Origin: an uncultured Gammaproteobacteria bacterium
GTDB lineage: Bacteria; Pseudomonadota; Gammaproteobacteria; PS1; Pseudothioglobaceae
DNA: 64,000 nt
Assembly: GCA_902606745.1 (NCBI GenBank)
Contig: CACLHR010000004.1
Location: 28,656 to 92,655, forward strand
Direction: 5' to 3'
The notes below the pieces were generated by a model. The model saw nothing but the letters and a program-made list of their open reading frames with translations. It ran no database searches and was not told the DNA's origin. Shown piece after piece: positions 20,656 through 31,617 of this stretch (positions are counted from its first letter, which is position 1; each line of letters begins with the position of its first letter). The position numbers were made by a program, and so were the translations under genes.

Positions 20656-20715
20656 TTATTTGAGTTGCCATATAGTCCTAATATTGAAACGTACGACACA
20701 TCCTCATTCGGAAAG

Positions 20716-20721
20716 TATAAT
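20716..20721 (+). promoter_or_regulatory. Candidate -10 box before the AroQ-like pair
   Basis: TATAAT lies 32 bases before the first AroQ-like ATG, in a 97-base gap after the tmpB-like gene. No convincing -35 hexamer is spaced at 16-18 bases, so independent transcription of the pair is only a possibility. Confidence 0.3.
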
Positions 20722-20752
20722 ACTGTTCTAATAAATTGAACTCATCCACCTA

Positions 20753-21223
20753 ATGAAAAACAATAAATTACTAATAATGAACGGCCCTGGGCTCTCAGAT
20801 TTAAGTAACTACAATGAGAGGGGTTATGGCCACCTAACATTAGACATAGTTCAAAAAAAATGTGCAGAAACTTGTAAAATTTTCGGTCTTAAAATGGACT
20901 TTCGCCAAACGGATGATGAGGCTGAGTTATCTCGTTTTTTAAAAGATGGTATTGAAGATTTTGATGCTCTAATAATTAACCCAGCTGGATATTCTCATGT
21001 GTCATCCGTGGACTATACTATTTATAGTTCTGCAATCAAAACAATCACTCGACAAAACAAGCCAGTTATTGAAGTGCATATTTCAAATATTTTTCAACAA
21101 GGTGTTGAAAATACTAAGCCAATACAAGTTCCAAAATGCGAAGTGGGTTTTGTAAGCGGGCTTGGCATTCATAGCTATGATCTTGCTATTAGGGCAGTTA
21201 ACAAGAAACTCAGAAAAAATTAG
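20753..21223 (+). CDS. AroQ-like protein lacking key dehydroquinase residues
   Basis: A 156-residue relative of type II 3-dehydroquinate dehydratase. It keeps the opening NGPG, the Tyr at residue 25 (GYGHLTL), the NPAGYSHVS block and the EVHISN His motif. Aligned with its tandem neighbour, the second Asn of the NGPNxN loop is Ser, the lid Arg of the GTREP segment is Tyr, and the conserved RETFRHVSY region is replaced by unrelated sequence (around QQGVENTKPIQ). Loss of these active-site residues suggests no normal dehydroquinase activity. It may bind another small molecule or pair with the intact copy that starts at the next base after its stop. Confidence 0.7.
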   Translation: MKNNKLLIMNGPGLSDLSNYNERGYGHLTLDIVQKKCAETCKIFGLKMDFRQTDDEAELSRFLKDGIEDFDALIINPAGYSHVSSVDYTIYSSAIKTITRQNKPVIEVHISNIFQQGVENTKPIQVPKCEVGFVSGLGIHSYDLAIRAVNKKLRKN

Positions 21224-21676
21224 ATGAATATATACGTTATAAATGGTCCAAACATAAATCTTCTTGGCACTCGTGAACCAGAAATTTATGGCAAGGAGAC
21301 GTTAAAAAGTATCTCAAAAAAATGTATACAGCAGGGCTTGAAAGATGGACATGATGTTAAGTTTATGCAATCTAATTATGAAGGAGAAATAGTTGAATGG
21401 ATTCAGAATGCAATCACTGAGAAAGTTGATGCAATTGTTATCAATGCTGCTGCTTATACTCACACATCAATAGCAATTCATGATGCATTGAAATCATATT
21501 CTGGTTTCAAAATAGAACTACATATTTCGAATCCACATTTGCGTGAAACTTTTAGACATGTTTCCTATATTTCTTCAGCAGTGGACGCGATTGTTGCCGG
21601 ACTTGGTCCTGACGGCTATAGTCACGTGATCGAATTATTGGCGGATCTCCAAAAGCACTATAAACAAAAAAAATAA
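21224..21676 (+). CDS. aroQ: Type II 3-dehydroquinate dehydratase
   Basis: A 150-residue AroQ with the expected catalytic set: NGPNINLLGTREPEIYG (Asn12, Arg17, Tyr22), the NAAAYTHTSIA block, the His of ELHISN and the RETFRHVSY arginines, then the AGLGPDGY turn. AroQ dehydrates 3-dehydroquinate in the shikimate pathway. It starts directly after the divergent copy's stop (TAG ATG) and is the last plus-strand gene of the block, converging on the BHMT-like gene with a 23-base gap. Whether it is the housekeeping enzyme or a specialised copy cannot be told here, because the rest of the shikimate genes are absent from the window. Confidence 0.85.
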   Translation: MNIYVINGPNINLLGTREPEIYGKETLKSISKKCIQQGLKDGHDVKFMQSNYEGEIVEWIQNAITEKVDAIVINAAAYTHTSIAIHDALKSYSGFKIELHISNPHLRETFRHVSYISSAVDAIVAGLGPDGYSHVIELLADLQKHYKQKK

Positions 21677-21699
21677 AAGCCTCAATACCTGTTAAGAAA

Positions 21700-22602
21700 T
21701 TATCTCGTTTTTGAGAATAACTCTCTACGCATCATATCAATGTGGTCTGTATGAACACCACAGCAACCACCGATAAAATTTATACCACGCTGTTTCCATT
21801 TAGAAGAATATGTACAATAGCCCTCAGCCGAAATTACGTTATTAAATGTCCAATCACCACCTATAGATGTTCCAGAATGTGCATAGATGCCGATATTGCC
21901 ATTCCACTCACTCTGAAGAATATCTAAGCATCGATCAACATATTCAACCTCTGTGTGCATTATATTTATTACATCTGGGTTGTATGATTTCAACTCATGA
22001 ATGGTGTCTTCTAGGCTATCTCCATCTAGCAAACACATTTTTTGTGATTTGTCAGGCTCACAAGTAAGCCCTACCCAAACAGGTAGTCCAGAAGCTTGAG
22101 AAGCTTTCAGTGTAGTCATCATCTGCTCTATGTCAATCATCATTTCAAGCATTATTAAATCTGCACCGGCGTCTGCCATAATTTTTGCTTGCTGAGTAAT
22201 CGAAGAATTTAGTTCACTCAAAGAAGGTTTGTTGCCAGTCCAGGTCCAATAGGAAATACCTCCAGCAACCAAAACATTGTCTTTATTCAAGTTCTCTCTT
22301 GCTTCAACAGCAAGTTTTACAGCACGTTCATTCAAAACTTCAAAGTTATGACCTTCATCGGCATCAGATAGAGCATGCTTATTCGTTGAAAAAGTGTTAC
22401 TAATTACAATCTCAGCTCCTAGATTAATATAGTCTTCATGAACTTGTCTTAAAATTTCAGGATGACTTAGAGCCGCTGCACCGTTCCAAGCGTTTTTGTG
22501 TTGAGGCACTCCTCTACGTTCAACTTCTGTACCAGTAGCTCCATCTATTAATATGCATTCTCCATCCTTAGCTCTTTTCATTAAACTACTGTATCTGTCC
22601 AT
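21700..22602 (-). CDS. Homocysteine S-methyltransferase family protein (BHMT-like)
   Basis: A 300-residue TIM-barrel methyltransferase. The zinc-binding cysteines are visible in GLTCEP and in the C-terminal GGCCGVHTDHI; the N-terminal LIDGATGTEVERRG is also typical. Members transfer a methyl group from betaine, S-methylmethionine or a related donor to homocysteine. It lies 25 nt downstream of a dimethylglycine-dehydrogenase-like gene on the same strand, favouring glycine betaine as donor with dimethylglycine as product. It converges on the TmpAB-like block, which would make glycine betaine. Selenocysteine or S-methylmethionine methyltransferase activity (MmuM) is the main alternative. Confidence 0.78.
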   Translation of the reverse strand: MDRYSSLMKRAKDGECILIDGATGTEVERRGVPQHKNAWNGAAALSHPEILRQVHEDYINLGAEIVISNTFSTNKHALSDADEGHNFEVLNERAVKLAVEARENLNKDNVLVAGGISYWTWTGNKPSLSELNSSITQQAKIMADAGADLIMLEMMIDIEQMMTTLKASQASGLPVWVGLTCEPDKSQKMCLLDGDSLEDTIHELKSYNPDVINIMHTEVEYVDRCLDILQSEWNGNIGIYAHSGTSIGGDWTFNNVISAEGYCTYSSKWKQRGINFIGGCCGVHTDHIDMMRRELFSKTR

Positions 22603-22627
22603 AAATTGCTCCTTTTAAATAATTGAA

Positions 22628-25063
22628 TTATATTTGTAAACGCTTATGACTGGGATCGTATGGTCCAGCTGTAATAATCTCAACTGGTACCAACTCTCCT
22701 AGAAGATCTAGTGTAAGTTTGGCCCCAATCTTGGATTTGTTAGGGTCTACAAAGGCATAGGCTAAATTCATGCCAACACGATGACCCCAATCACCTGAGG
22801 TGATTGTGCCGATCACTTTGTTGCCGTCCATTAACGAGGCTCCGCTGTGAGCAGGTGCATGGCTACACTTAATGATGAGACTTACTAGTTTCTGATTTGG
22901 TCCTTCCTTGAGGCGTTTTTCAAGGGCCGACTTACCGATAAAATTACCTTTGTCCAAGGTTACGAAACGATCAAGTCCGGTTTCAAAGGGATCAAATTCA
23001 GTTAGCAAATCAGACTTCCAAGAAAGAAATCCTTTTTCCATTCGCATCGACTCCACTGCACGCAAACCAAAGATCTTCATTCCATGCGCTTCACCCGCTT
23101 TTCTAAGTGAAAGATATGCCGCATATAGAGATTCATTTGGTACATGGATTTCATATGCCAGTTCTCCAGAAAAGCTGACCGACATGACGGTAGCGGCAGA
23201 GAAACCAATAAAGCATTCTCTCACACTAAGCCATGGGAATGGTTCTTTACTCCAGTCTTCCCTGCTGCAAGCTGAAAGGACATCTCGAGCTTTAGGTCCG
23301 GCTAACAGCAAGATTGTTTGATCGTTTGTTAGGCTTTTAATCTGTACTTTCTCGTTGTAATTAATATGCTGAGTTAACCAATCCATATCATGAAATTCTG
23401 ATGCCGCAGCCGATCCATACCAAATCCGATTTTCACCTCTATCTGAAGCAGGGATATTGGCGATAGTTGCTTCACTTTTCACCATTCCAAAATCGTTAAG
23501 CAGATATCCCAATCCAACACGACCAGGCTTGCGAGTTACAGGTTTACAAAACATTCGATCAAGGAAATTATAAGCGTCTGGACCTTTGATCTCGAAGCGA
23601 TTAAATCCGTTCACTTCACAAAGCCCAACATTATCTCGAACATTTTTGACCTCGTCTGCAACTATTTCAAATGTCTCATCGAAATGAAATGATAGTGAAG
23701 GATGGAAGTCAACAGAAGGTTTTATATATTCAACCCTCTCCCATCCATTGACAACGGTAAACTCAGCGTTTTCAGCAGCTAAAACTGCTGTTAAAGAAGT
23801 AGTTTTAGCTGGCCTACCTGCTGGGCGATGTTCATGTGGAAAATGGAAACGAAATTCATTTTGATAATCTTCTACAGCTTTTAATGAGGTCAATTCAGTA
23901 TTGGCATGAGCCGTGAATCTGCGTGGATCAATACACCAGGTATCATAGCAAGACTCACCGTGTACAATTTGCTGGGCTAGTAGCCAGCCATGTCCGCCAC
24001 CTTCACCCAAACCTGCTCGAAGACCGATAATACAGTAAGCATTGCGCTTACTAGGAATAGGTCCAACCAATGGAGCGCCATCAATTGTATAGGTAATTGG
24101 TCCATTAATAATACTGCGGATGCCTGTTTTTCTAAGAACAGGCATTCGAGCGAAAGCTCCTTCCAAAACATCTGCTACTCGGTCTATGTCGTCTGGACAT
24201 AGTGCATTAACAAAGCTCGGATCGATTCCATCCATCCCCCAAGTCTTACAGTTCTGCTCATAGAAACCGATCAAGAGTCCATTCTTTTCCTGGCGACAGT
24301 AATAATCAGAAATCGGACAGCGGAGAAGAGGCATCCGGTGACTCGCCTGCTTAATGGCAAAAATATCTTCGGTCAGGAAATATTGATGCTCCATAGAGGC
24401 GACTGGATGTTGTACGCCCATCATCGCTCCAACCTCATTGACACGATAACCGCATGCATTAACTACGATATCGCAGTCAATATTGCCTTTTTCAGTGTGC
24501 ACATTCCACTCTCCGTTTTCATACTGTTTCAGAGCAATTACAGGCGTTTCTGTATAGACTTCTGCCCCAGCTTTTCTTGCTCGCCTAACCAAAGATTGAC
24601 ACAACTGGTAAGGGTCAATATCACCGTCAAGAGGATCCCAAAGACCTCCAAGTAGATTGTTCGTTGATATCAAAGGATGACGACGCAGGCATTCTTCAGC
24701 ATCTATTATTTCAAAGTGAACATTCATACCTCTTGCCATAGAGGCAAAATGACGATAGCCTTGCATTTGTTCTTCAGTATTTGCCAAACGAATCCCACCA
24801 TCTCCATGGTGATAGGTAATCGGATAATCTGGATCATCGCTCAACTCTTTGTATAGGTTTATGGAATGCGTTTTCAGTCCAACCATTGTCTGATTCATAC
24901 CAAAATTAGTCACCTGAGCAGCTGAATGCCATGTAGTACCGCTAGTTAGTTCGTTGCGTTCAACTAGAACAACGTCTGACCAGCCTTCCTGAGTCAGGTG
25001 ATACAGAGTAGAGCATCCCGCTATACCACCACCAATGACAACAACTCTAGTTCGTGATTTCAT
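22628..25063 (-). CDS. Dimethylglycine/sarcosine dehydrogenase-like flavoprotein with GcvT folate domain (copy 1)
   Basis: An 811-residue two-part enzyme. Residues 1-400 are a DAO-type FAD domain with GGGIAGCS at 11-18 and His46 in SGTTWHSA, the usual site of covalent FAD attachment in dimethylglycine and sarcosine dehydrogenases. The C-terminal half is a GcvT-like aminomethyltransferase domain (for example LGYLLNDFGMVKSE, FGLRAVESMRMEKGFLSW) that captures the methyl group on tetrahydrofolate. It is the first gene of a two-gene operon with the BHMT-like methyltransferase. Dimethylglycine to sarcosine is the likely reaction, but the exact substrate among N-methyl glycines cannot be settled from motifs. 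Confidence 0.82.
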   Translation of the reverse strand: MKSRTRVVVIGGGIAGCSTLYHLTQEGWSDVVLVERNELTSGTTWHSAAQVTNFGMNQTMVGLKTHSINLYKELSDDPDYPITYHHGDGGIRLANTEEQMQGYRHFASMARGMNVHFEIIDAEECLRRHPLISTNNLLGGLWDPLDGDIDPYQLCQSLVRRARKAGAEVYTETPVIALKQYENGEWNVHTEKGNIDCDIVVNACGYRVNEVGAMMGVQHPVASMEHQYFLTEDIFAIKQASHRMPLLRCPISDYYCRQEKNGLLIGFYEQNCKTWGMDGIDPSFVNALCPDDIDRVADVLEGAFARMPVLRKTGIRSIINGPITYTIDGAPLVGPIPSKRNAYCIIGLRAGLGEGGGHGWLLAQQIVHGESCYDTWCIDPRRFTAHANTELTSLKAVEDYQNEFRFHFPHEHRPAGRPAKTTSLTAVLAAENAEFTVVNGWERVEYIKPSVDFHPSLSFHFDETFEIVADEVKNVRDNVGLCEVNGFNRFEIKGPDAYNFLDRMFCKPVTRKPGRVGLGYLLNDFGMVKSEATIANIPASDRGENRIWYGSAAASEFHDMDWLTQHINYNEKVQIKSLTNDQTILLLAGPKARDVLSACSREDWSKEPFPWLSVRECFIGFSAATVMSVSFSGELAYEIHVPNESLYAAYLSLRKAGEAHGMKIFGLRAVESMRMEKGFLSWKSDLLTEFDPFETGLDRFVTLDKGNFIGKSALEKRLKEGPNQKLVSLIIKCSHAPAHSGASLMDGNKVIGTITSGDWGHRVGMNLAYAFVDPNKSKIGAKLTLDLLGELVPVEIITAGPYDPSHKRLQI

Positions 25064-25135
25064 ATACGGAATTATATATATACAAATATATATAATAAGG
25101 ATGAAATAAACCTTTTTTAGAAGGATAAAAAGATT

Positions 25136-25372
25136 TTGATAGGTTTTTCTTTAAGAACTAAAATTAGTTTTTACGCTAGTATACTTTGGTTATTTTTTTC
25201 ATTCTTTATTGCCACTACTTATTCCAAGCTTAGTGGTGAAATAATTGCTAGTTGGTTTGACTTTTATAATGTTTATTGGAGCATATTTTATCTATTGAGT
25301 ATGCCTGTTTGGATATATTGGATAGTGATACGACCTTATAATTGGATCAAGAAAAAGAAGAAAAACAAGTAA
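25136..25372 (+). CDS. Small two-helix membrane protein of unknown function
   Basis: A 78-residue protein with a TTG start, supported by AGAAGG at about 25120-25125, roughly ten bases upstream. Two hydrophobic helices are visible (about residues 12-30 and 45-64), followed by a Lys-rich tail ending KKKKKNK, predicted cytoplasmic. It is not recognised as any family. It stands between the divergent dehydrogenase gene and the tRNA-Ser gene on the opposite strand. Confidence 0.5.
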   Translation: MIGFSLRTKISFYASILWLFFSFFIATTYSKLSGEIIASWFDFYNVYWSIFYLLSMPVWIYWIVIRPYNWIKKKKKNK

Positions 25373-25395
25373 TAGTCCAAACTTCGCTTAATATG

Positions 25396-25485
25396 TGGTG
25401 GAGGGACAGGGATTTGAACCCTGGAAGGGTATTAGCCCTTGCTGGTTTTCAAGACCAGTGCATTCAGCCGCTCTGCCATCCCTCC
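25396..25485 (-). tRNA. serT: tRNA-Ser (anticodon UGA)
   Basis: A 90-nt class II tRNA. The acceptor stem is GGAGGGA (25485-25479) paired with TCCCTCC (25406-25400), with encoded CCA at 25398-25396. The anticodon arm is CTGGT-CTTGAAA-ACCAG, giving anticodon TGA. A long variable arm (AAGGGCTAATACCCTT) confirms the serine type, and the T arm is CAGGG-TTCAAAT-CCCTG. The discriminator base reads A, where G is usual for bacterial tRNA-Ser. Confidence 0.96.
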
Positions 25486-25595
25486 GAAAGATTGGTATGA
25501 TACAGTTTTTATCAATAAAGTAAATAAATATATATAAAAAAACTGAGAATTTTTGCGTATAATTTCTCCTTTTTAGAAATTTCTAGGTAGTCGGT

Positions 25596-25832
25596 ATGGC
25601 TAAAATATGTCAAGTTACTGGTAAGCGGCCTTTGAGTGGTAATAATGTCTCGCACGCACACAATAAAACACGCCGTCGCTTTTATCCAAATCTGCATACT
25701 CATCGTTTTTGGGTGGAAAGTGAAAATCGTTTCGTGAAATTAAAGCTTTCCGCGAAAGGTCTTCGTGTAATTGATAAAAAAGGCATAGATGCTGTTTTGT
25801 CAGAAATCCGTGACCGTGGTGAAAAGGTGTAA
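25596..25832 (+). CDS. rpmB: 50S ribosomal protein L28
   Basis: L28, 78 residues, a small basic protein of the large subunit. It starts [20 protein letters not shown] and contains [15 protein letters not shown], both typical. It is 10 nt upstream of rpmG, the standard rpmB-rpmG operon. Confidence 0.97.
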   Translation: MAKICQVTGKRPLSGNNVSHAHNKTRRRFYPNLHTHRFWVESENRFVKLKLSAKGLRVIDKKGIDAVLSEIRDRGEKV

Positions 25833-25842
25833 GGAGTAACTT

Positions 25843-25998
25843 ATGAGAGAGAAAATAAAACTAGTGTCTTCAGCTGAAACGGGACATTACTACACAACCA
25901 CTAAAAATAAGCGTCTTCATCCCGATAAGATTGAAGTAAAGAAATTTGACCCTGTAGTTAGAAAGCATGTGATGTATAAAGAAGCCAAAATTAAGTAG
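25843..25998 (+). CDS. rpmG: 50S ribosomal protein L33
   Basis: L33, 51 residues, from ATG 25843 to TAG 25996-25998, with AAGGAG at about 25830-25836 as ribosome site. The translation begins [20 protein letters not shown] and ends [10 protein letters not shown], as in proteobacterial L33. It has no zinc-binding Cys pairs, so it is the zinc-independent form. It is followed by a clear terminator. Confidence 0.97.
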   Translation: MREKIKLVSSAETGHYYTTTKNKRLHPDKIEVKKFDPVVRKHVMYKEAKIK

Positions 25999-26020
25999 CT
26001 CTTTGAATCTATCGTTAAAA

Positions 26021-26042
26021 AGCCGCTAAGCGGCTTTTTTTA
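26021..26042 (+). terminator. Rho-independent terminator of rpmB-rpmG
   Basis: A perfect 6-bp GC-rich stem AGCCGC/GCGGCT with a TAA loop is followed by a run of seven T. It lies 23 bases after the rpmG stop and 12 bases before the convergent acnB stop. The A-run before the stem would let it serve the acnB side as well. Confidence 0.92.
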
Positions 26043-26054
26043 TGTCCAATTTGT

Positions 26055-28613
26055 TTAACTTTGGAGAATCGTTTCAAGAGGTACATTAGCTGCTGCTTCT
26101 TGGTAATCTGCAATCTGATCAAAGTTAAGGTATTGGTATATTTCACCTGACATCGGTTCAATACCTCTCATTAATGAGAGGTATTCTTCAATACTAGGAA
26201 TGTATCCTAGTTTTGCAGAAATCGCTGAAACCTCAGCAGAAGCTAAAAAGACATTAGCGTTGTCTCCAAGTCGGTTAGGGAAGTTTCTTGTCGACGTTGA
26301 AACCACAGTTGCCCCTTCTTTTACTCTTTTTTGATTGCCCATACACAAAGAACAACCCGGCACTTCTGTATGTTCAGTCAACTTCTCAAAGGTTTCATAA
26401 ATACCTTCTGCGCGTAACTGTTTTTCATCCATACGGGTAGGTGGTACTACCCACAAAACAGTATTTAGTTCAGTTTTATCCTTAAGTAATTGTGCGGCAG
26501 CCCTAAAGTGACCAATATTTGTCATACATGAACCGATAAAGACCTCATCGATAACTGTTTTTGCGACATCAGAGAGCAACTTAACATCATCTGGATCATT
26601 TGGACAGGCAAGAATCGGCTCTTTAATTTCATCTAAATTAATTTCAATAATTTCAGCATATTCACAGTCTGTATCAGCTTTCAATAAATTAGGTTGATCA
26701 AGCCATTTCTGCATATCAATAATGCGTTTGGCAATTGTTTTTTTGTCTTCATAACCGGAATCAATCATGGAAGAAAGCAAAGTAATATTTGATTGTAAAT
26801 ACTCTTCAATGGGCTCTTTATTGAGTTGCACGGTGCAGCCATTAGCAGATCTTTCTGCTGAGGCGTCTGCAAGTTCAAAAGCTTGCTCTACTTTGAGATC
26901 TCCTAGACCTTCAATTTCTAAAACCTTTCCCGAGAAGATGTTTTTCTTGTTGGATTTCTCGACAGTGAGAAGTCCTTTTTGTATTGCTATATAGGGGATG
27001 GCGTTGACTAAATCTCTCAAAGTTATACCCGGTTGCATTTTGCCAGTAAAACTAACTAAAACTGATTCAGGCATATCTAATGGCAGGACACCTATAGAAG
27101 CACCAAAAGCAACTAAACCAGAACCTGCCGGAAAACTAATTCCAATTGGAAAACGAGTATGAGAATCACCACCAGTTCCAACAGAGTCTGGTAGCAACAT
27201 ACGATTCAACCAGGAATGAATAATACCGTCTCCTGGTTTCAGCGAGACACCACCGCGTGATTGCATAAAGTCTGGAAGTGTATGTTGTAACTCAAGGTCA
27301 ATCGGCTTTGGATAGGCTGCTGTATGACAAAAACTTTGCATGACTAGATCAGCAGAAAAACCTAAACAAGCTAACTCCTTGAGTTCATCGCGTGTCATTG
27401 CACCAGTTGTATCCTGCGAACCAACCGAGCTCATCCTAGGTTCACAATAAGTTCCTGGACGAACACCCGAAACACCACAGGCTTTGCCGACAATTTTTTG
27501 AGCAAGAGTAAATCCTGCCAAGCTATTTTTTGGGTCTACTGGACGAAGAAAAACATCGCTAACTTCTAAACCAAGCTCAGTTCTGATTTTATCTGTCAAG
27601 CCCCTGCCAATAATAAGAGGAATTCTTCCACCAGCACGAACCTCATCAGGCATTGTGCTTGGTGTCAATTTAAAAGTTGAGATGGTTTGGCCAGAAGAAT
27701 TGGTGATAATACCCTTAAATGGTTGAATCGTTATTTCGTCACCCATTTTTAATTTTGTGACATCACACTCGATGGGTAAGGCGCCTGAGTCTTCAGCTGT
27801 ATTAAAGAATATAGGTGCAATTTTTCCTCCAAGAACAATTCCGCCAGTATTTTTATTAGGAATGTAATCAATAGGCTCGCCCATGTGCCATAAAACAGAG
27901 TTAATGGCAGATTTACGAGAAGATCCAGTACCAACTACATCACCAACATAAGCTAATGGAAGGCCTTTTTTCTTAAGTTTTTCGATAGTTTCGAGAGGTT
28001 TATCCATCTTTTTGACAAGCATTGCTTGGGCATGGAGTGGAATGTCTGGACGAGACCAAGCTTCAGTTGCAGGAGACAGATCGTCAGTGTTGGTTTCACC
28101 GTCCACTCGAAAAACCACTGCATTAATAGAGTCAGGAAGAAGTTCTTTTGTAGTAAACCATTCAGCCGAAGCCCATGAATCAACGATTTTTTTAGCATAA
28201 GAGTTGTGAGCTGATTTATCAAGTACACTCTGGTATGCTTCATAAACTAGGATCGAGTGAGATAGGGCTTTACACGCTGCCTCAGCTGTCTTATCAATAT
28301 CAAGTAAATCAATTAATGAGTTAATGCTATAACCGCCAAGCATCGTTCCTAATAGAAAAGTGGCGTGCTTCTGTGAAATAGACAGACAAAGCTGATCACC
28401 TTTGGCAACACTGGTTAAAAAACCAGCTTTCACGTAGGCAGCTTCATCAACACCGGGCGGTATTCTATGAGTTAAAAGATCTAAAAAGAATTCATCATCT
28501 GAACCAGAAATGAGGTGATCGACAACTGATTTAGCTTGTTTAGCATCAAGTGCTAAGGGAGGTAAATTATTTTCTTTTCTTTCTTTACAGTGTTTTAAAT
28601 ATGTCTTTTTCAT
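26055..28613 (-). CDS. acnB: Aconitate hydratase B
   Basis: AcnB isomerises citrate to isocitrate in the TCA cycle and can also act on 2-methylisocitrate. The protein has 852 residues, close to the usual length. The N-terminal HEAT-like domain is followed by the swivel domain, which in AcnB comes before the catalytic domains. The [4Fe-4S] cysteines are visible in [12 protein letters not shown] and in CSLCMGNQ. It is monocistronic and divergent from the purB fusion gene. Confidence 0.97.
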   Translation of the reverse strand: MKKTYLKHCKERKENNLPPLALDAKQAKSVVDHLISGSDDEFFLDLLTHRIPPGVDEAAYVKAGFLTSVAKGDQLCLSISQKHATFLLGTMLGGYSINSLIDLLDIDKTAEAACKALSHSILVYEAYQSVLDKSAHNSYAKKIVDSWASAEWFTTKELLPDSINAVVFRVDGETNTDDLSPATEAWSRPDIPLHAQAMLVKKMDKPLETIEKLKKKGLPLAYVGDVVGTGSSRKSAINSVLWHMGEPIDYIPNKNTGGIVLGGKIAPIFFNTAEDSGALPIECDVTKLKMGDEITIQPFKGIITNSSGQTISTFKLTPSTMPDEVRAGGRIPLIIGRGLTDKIRTELGLEVSDVFLRPVDPKNSLAGFTLAQKIVGKACGVSGVRPGTYCEPRMSSVGSQDTTGAMTRDELKELACLGFSADLVMQSFCHTAAYPKPIDLELQHTLPDFMQSRGGVSLKPGDGIIHSWLNRMLLPDSVGTGGDSHTRFPIGISFPAGSGLVAFGASIGVLPLDMPESVLVSFTGKMQPGITLRDLVNAIPYIAIQKGLLTVEKSNKKNIFSGKVLEIEGLGDLKVEQAFELADASAERSANGCTVQLNKEPIEEYLQSNITLLSSMIDSGYEDKKTIAKRIIDMQKWLDQPNLLKADTDCEYAEIIEINLDEIKEPILACPNDPDDVKLLSDVAKTVIDEVFIGSCMTNIGHFRAAAQLLKDKTELNTVLWVVPPTRMDEKQLRAEGIYETFEKLTEHTEVPGCSLCMGNQKRVKEGATVVSTSTRNFPNRLGDNANVFLASAEVSAISAKLGYIPSIEEYLSLMRGIEPMSGEIYQYLNFDQIADYQEAAANVPLETILQS

Positions 28614-30541
<1,928 letters not shown>

Positions 30542-30590
30542 TATAATCTGCCGCCTTAAGAATTTAACAATATAAGGAAGCAAAAAACCC

Positions 30591-31094
30591 ATGGTTAAGA
30601 TTAGACTAGCCCGAGGTGGAGCCAAGAAAAAACCTTTTTATTCGATTGTAGTAAGCGATTCTAGAAAGAGAAGAGATAGTGGCTATATTGAGCGTATTGG
30701 ATACTTTAATCCTGTTGCTCGCGGACAAGAAGTAAGGCTTCAACTTGAAGAAGATAAACTGGCATATTGGATTTCACAAGGTGCACAGATTTCTGATAGA
30801 GTGAAGCAATTGGCCAAAGAATATAAAGATCCTTCAATTCGTGAAAAATATCTAGCTGCTAAAACAGCAAAAAAGGCCGCAGCAGAGAAAGCTAAATTAG
30901 ATGCAGAGGCAAAAGCAAAAGCTGAATTAGAGGCTGCAGCAAAGGCTGAAGCAGCTGAAGAAGTTCCTGCAGAGGAGGCGCCCGCAGAGGAAGCTCCAGT
31001 GGAAGCGGCAGCTGAAGAAGTTCCTGCAGAGGAGGCACCCGCAGAGGAAGCTCCAGTAGATGAAACATCGGCGGAAGAGAAAGACGCTAAGTAA
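30591..31094 (+). CDS. rpsP: 30S ribosomal protein S16 with long Ala/Glu-rich tail
   Basis: Residues 1-80 are a normal S16 ([29 protein letters not shown]). The usual protein ends near there, but this one continues to 167 residues. The tail first reads as a charged helix of Ala, Lys and Glu, then as two copies of a 19-residue unit rich in EEAP. The ribosome site is AAGGA at about 30575. It is 4 nt upstream of rimM. Tails of this sort occur on some S16 proteins, but the exact in-frame duplication is notable. Confidence 0.95.
   Translation: MVKIRLARGGAKKKPFYSIVVSDSRKRRDSGYIERIGYFNPVARGQEVRLQLEEDKLAYWISQGAQISDRVKQLAKEYKDPSIREKYLAAKTAKKAAAEKAKLDAEAKAKAELEAAAKAEAAEEVPAEEAPAEEAPVEAAAEEVPAEEAPAEEAPVDETSAEEKDAK
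30954..31067 (+). repeat. Two tandem copies of a 57-bp unit in the rpsP tail
   Basis: Unit 1 (30954-31010) and unit 2 (31011-31067) begin GCTGAAGAAGTTCCTGCAGA and differ at only a few bases, mainly at the 3' end. Each encodes 19 residues in frame ([16 protein letters not shown]...). The near identity at the DNA level indicates a recent duplication or ongoing slippage. Confidence 0.9.
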
Positions 31095-31098
31095 TTAG

Positions 31099-31617
31099 GT
31101 GGAATTAACACCACATTTAGAAGAAAAAAAGCTATTAGTTGGAAAAATTAATGGTTTTTTTGGTGTTCAGGGCTGGGTAAAAATTTTTTCTTATACAGAA
31201 CCTAGGAAAAATATCCTTAAATATCAGCCTTGGTACTTTATTCATAACGGAACTTTCAAGGCCATTAAAATGACTACGGGTCGCGAACAATCCAAGACTA
31301 TTGTAGCTCATCTAAAAGGCATTGAGAACAGAGACCAGGCGGCTCAACTGATTGGAAAAGGTTTATATATTGATAAAGATCAGCTTCCAGAGCTCGATGA
31401 AGGTGAGCATTATTGGCATGAATTAGACGGATTTCGAGTGATTAATAATAATGGAGTTGATTTGGGGGTAGTGGACTATCTAGTAGATACAGGTTCAAAC
31501 AATGTTCTAGTTACTAAAGGTGATAAAGAGCACTGGATTCCTTACATCGAGCCATACCTCGTTTCGGTCGATAAAAAAAATAGAGTGATTAGCGTTGATT
31601 GGGATGAAAATTTTTAA
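31099..31617 (+). CDS. rimM: Ribosome maturation factor RimM
   Basis: RimM helps mature the 30S head and binds S19. The 172-residue protein begins with GTG, 4 nt after rpsP. The RimM barrel shows LLVGKINGFFGVQGWVKIF and YQPWYFI; the PRC-like C-terminal part has the YWHELDGFRV and HWIPYIEPYL segments. The usual next genes trmD and rplS are missing; 240 bases without a gene follow. Confidence 0.93.
   Translation: MELTPHLEEKKLLVGKINGFFGVQGWVKIFSYTEPRKNILKYQPWYFIHNGTFKAIKMTTGREQSKTIVAHLKGIENRDQAAQLIGKGLYIDKDQLPELDEGEHYWHELDGFRVINNNGVDLGVVDYLVDTGSNNVLVTKGDKEHWIPYIEPYLVSVDKKNRVISVDWDENF

Noticed and set aside
25068..25100. TATATA-rich stretch before the first dehydrogenase gene as a repeat or regulatory array
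   Set aside because: Simple AT-rich promoter sequence; no defined repeat unit or symmetric site beyond what TA dinucleotides give.
30740..31114. 124-codon reverse-strand frame rich in Ala and Ser opposite rpsP
   Set aside because: It is the antisense of the Ala/Glu repeat tail; the low-complexity composition follows from the repeats and there is no ribosome site.
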